NCBI RefSeq assembly: GCF_000585375.1 | Contig: NZ_KK073874.1 | Span: 6,292,894-6,356,893 of the forward strand | Direction: 5' to 3' | Origin: Cryptosporangium arvum DSM 44712 | GTDB taxonomy: Bacteria; Actinomycetota; Actinomycetes; Mycobacteriales; Cryptosporangiaceae | DNA: 64,000 nucleotides | Shown: piece after piece, positions 63,421 to 64,000 of the stretch | How positions within the stretch are numbered: the stretch's first letter is position 1 | How the letters are laid out: each line of letters opens with the position of its first letter | The notes under the pieces: model-generated | Databases searched by the model: none | Told to the model about the DNA's origin: nothing | Seen by the model: the letters and a program-made list of their open reading frames with translations, nothing else | Position numbers and translations under genes: made by a program

Positions 63421-63834
63421 ATGACGCAGCGGACCAGCACGGCGCCGGCCGAGGTCGGCGAGGAACTCCCGCCGTTCGTGCGGACCACCGGGTTCGAGAC
63501 CTGGAACCGGTACGCGGCGGTCAACGACGAGTTCGTGCCGATCCACATGGACGACGAGGCGGGCCGGGCGGCCGGGTATCCGACCGCGTTCGGCATGGGC
63601 AACCTGCAGTGGTCCTACCTGCACGCCCTCGTGCGGGGATGGCTGGCCGGCCGCGGCCGGATCGTGGCGCTCTCGTGCCAGTTCCGGAACCCCAACCTCA
63701 AAGGCCAGACCGTGACCGCCCGCGGGGTGGTGGAGGCCGTGCACGAGGACGGCACGGTGGAGCTCACGATCTGGACCGAGAACCAGGACGGCGCGAAGCT
63801 CGCCCCGGGCAAGGCCACCGTGGCCTTCGACTGA
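63421..63834 (+). CDS. MaoC-like enoyl-CoA hydratase subunit
   Basis: 137 aa hotdog-fold protein. The hydratase-2 motif is kept in outline, RYAAVNDEFVPIHMDDEAG, with Asp and His four residues apart as catalytic pair. YPTAFGMGNLQWSYLHALV follows. With the preceding gene it forms a two-part enoyl-CoA hydratase like ChsH1/ChsH2 of steroid side-chain degradation. Confidence 0.9.
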   Translation: MTQRTSTAPAEVGEELPPFVRTTGFETWNRYAAVNDEFVPIHMDDEAGRAAGYPTAFGMGNLQWSYLHALVRGWLAGRGRIVALSCQFRNPNLKGQTVTARGVVEAVHEDGTVELTIWTENQDGAKLAPGKATVAFD

Positions 63835-63923
63835 CCGACCACTTCCCGGGCTCACGACGACTATTCGGCCCACGGCCGCCGATGCAGGCCCGGGACAGCG
63901 TCGCAGGCCCGAGACGCCGCAGC

Positions 63924-63946
63924 GCCCGGGCCCGTACGGCCCGGGC
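63924..63946. terminator. Terminator hairpin after MaoC genes
   Basis: GCCCGGGCC (63924-63932), loop CGTAC, GGCCCGGGC (63938-63946), a 9-bp perfect stem between the converging ends of the MaoC gene and the partial gene at the window edge. Confidence 0.75.
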
Positions 63947-63960
63947 CCTACAGAGCGGTG

Positions 63961-64000
63961 TCACCAGGTCAGCAGCGTGACCTCGGACTCGCGGCCCTCA
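63961..64000 (-). CDS. C-terminal end of a gene running out of the window
   Basis: The minus strand reads EGRESEVTLLTW then a stop at 63961, placed just after a bidirectional hairpin, as expected for a convergent gene. Only 12 residues are visible, so no family can be named. Confidence 0.4.
   Translation of the reverse strand, partial: EGRESEVTLLTW

Overview
The window is very GC-rich DNA with dense, often overlapping genes, many GTG starts, LuxR-type two-component systems, XRE/DUF5753 plus DUF397 pairs, a Mim-type propane monooxygenase and Nudix, vWA and MoxR gene clusters. This points to a soil actinomycete. A Cryptosporangium, Frankia or Pseudonocardia relative would fit, but the genus cannot be fixed from sequence alone. 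No rRNA, tRNA, CRISPR array, transposase or phage gene was seen. No gene-free stretch exceeds about 220 bp.

Layout. Bases 1-4.3 kb hold an XRE regulator (5' cut), a NarL-type sensor/regulator pair and a two-gene ABC-2 exporter; a perfect 30-bp palindrome lies between the regulator and the exporter. From 4.4 to 9.0 kb a TPR/CHAT-like protein and an AAA+ ATPase are divergent. From 9.0 to 13.6 kb lies a resorcinol/hydroxyquinol pathway: a flavin monooxygenase, a natural fusion of maleylacetate reductase with hydroxyquinol 1,2-dioxygenase, and an AraC regulator. A DsbA-like protein, NhaA and an MFS exporter follow. From 16.9 to 20.8 kb a compact minus-strand operon encodes a Nudix protein, a J-domain/pseudokinase, a vWA protein and an adenylosuccinate-synthetase paralogue, preceded by a 37-bp near-perfect inverted repeat. 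A glycosyltransferase, the DUF4331-TPR-NicO metal cluster and a flavin oxidoreductase follow.

From 28.4 to 29.9 kb an MBL-fold hydrolase is coupled to a frameshifted ArsR-type regulator. From 29.8 to 37.0 kb lies a five-gene operon: SWIM zinc finger, unknown, vWA, MoxR AAA+ and DUF5682. It is the best candidate here for a poorly described multi-component system. A GH27 alpha-galactosidase broken by a single-base frameshift follows.

From 38.4 to 46.4 kb lies a complete mim cluster: divergent regulator MimR, then hydroxylase large subunit, reductase, small subunit, coupling protein, dedicated chaperonin MimG and a small membrane protein. All six diiron ligands of the hydroxylase are present with the soluble methane monooxygenase spacing. 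It runs directly into a DtxR-family regulator, FeoA and FeoB, so a diiron enzyme sits beside ferrous iron uptake. After a lipoprotein and an XRE/DUF397 pair, 52.5-64 kb carries acyl-CoA catabolism: thiolase, SDR, TetR, thioesterase-like protein, acyl-CoA synthetase, two paired acyl-CoA dehydrogenases and a two-part MaoC hydratase. Shared TACCGG-type inverted repeats suggest that one TetR may control part of it.
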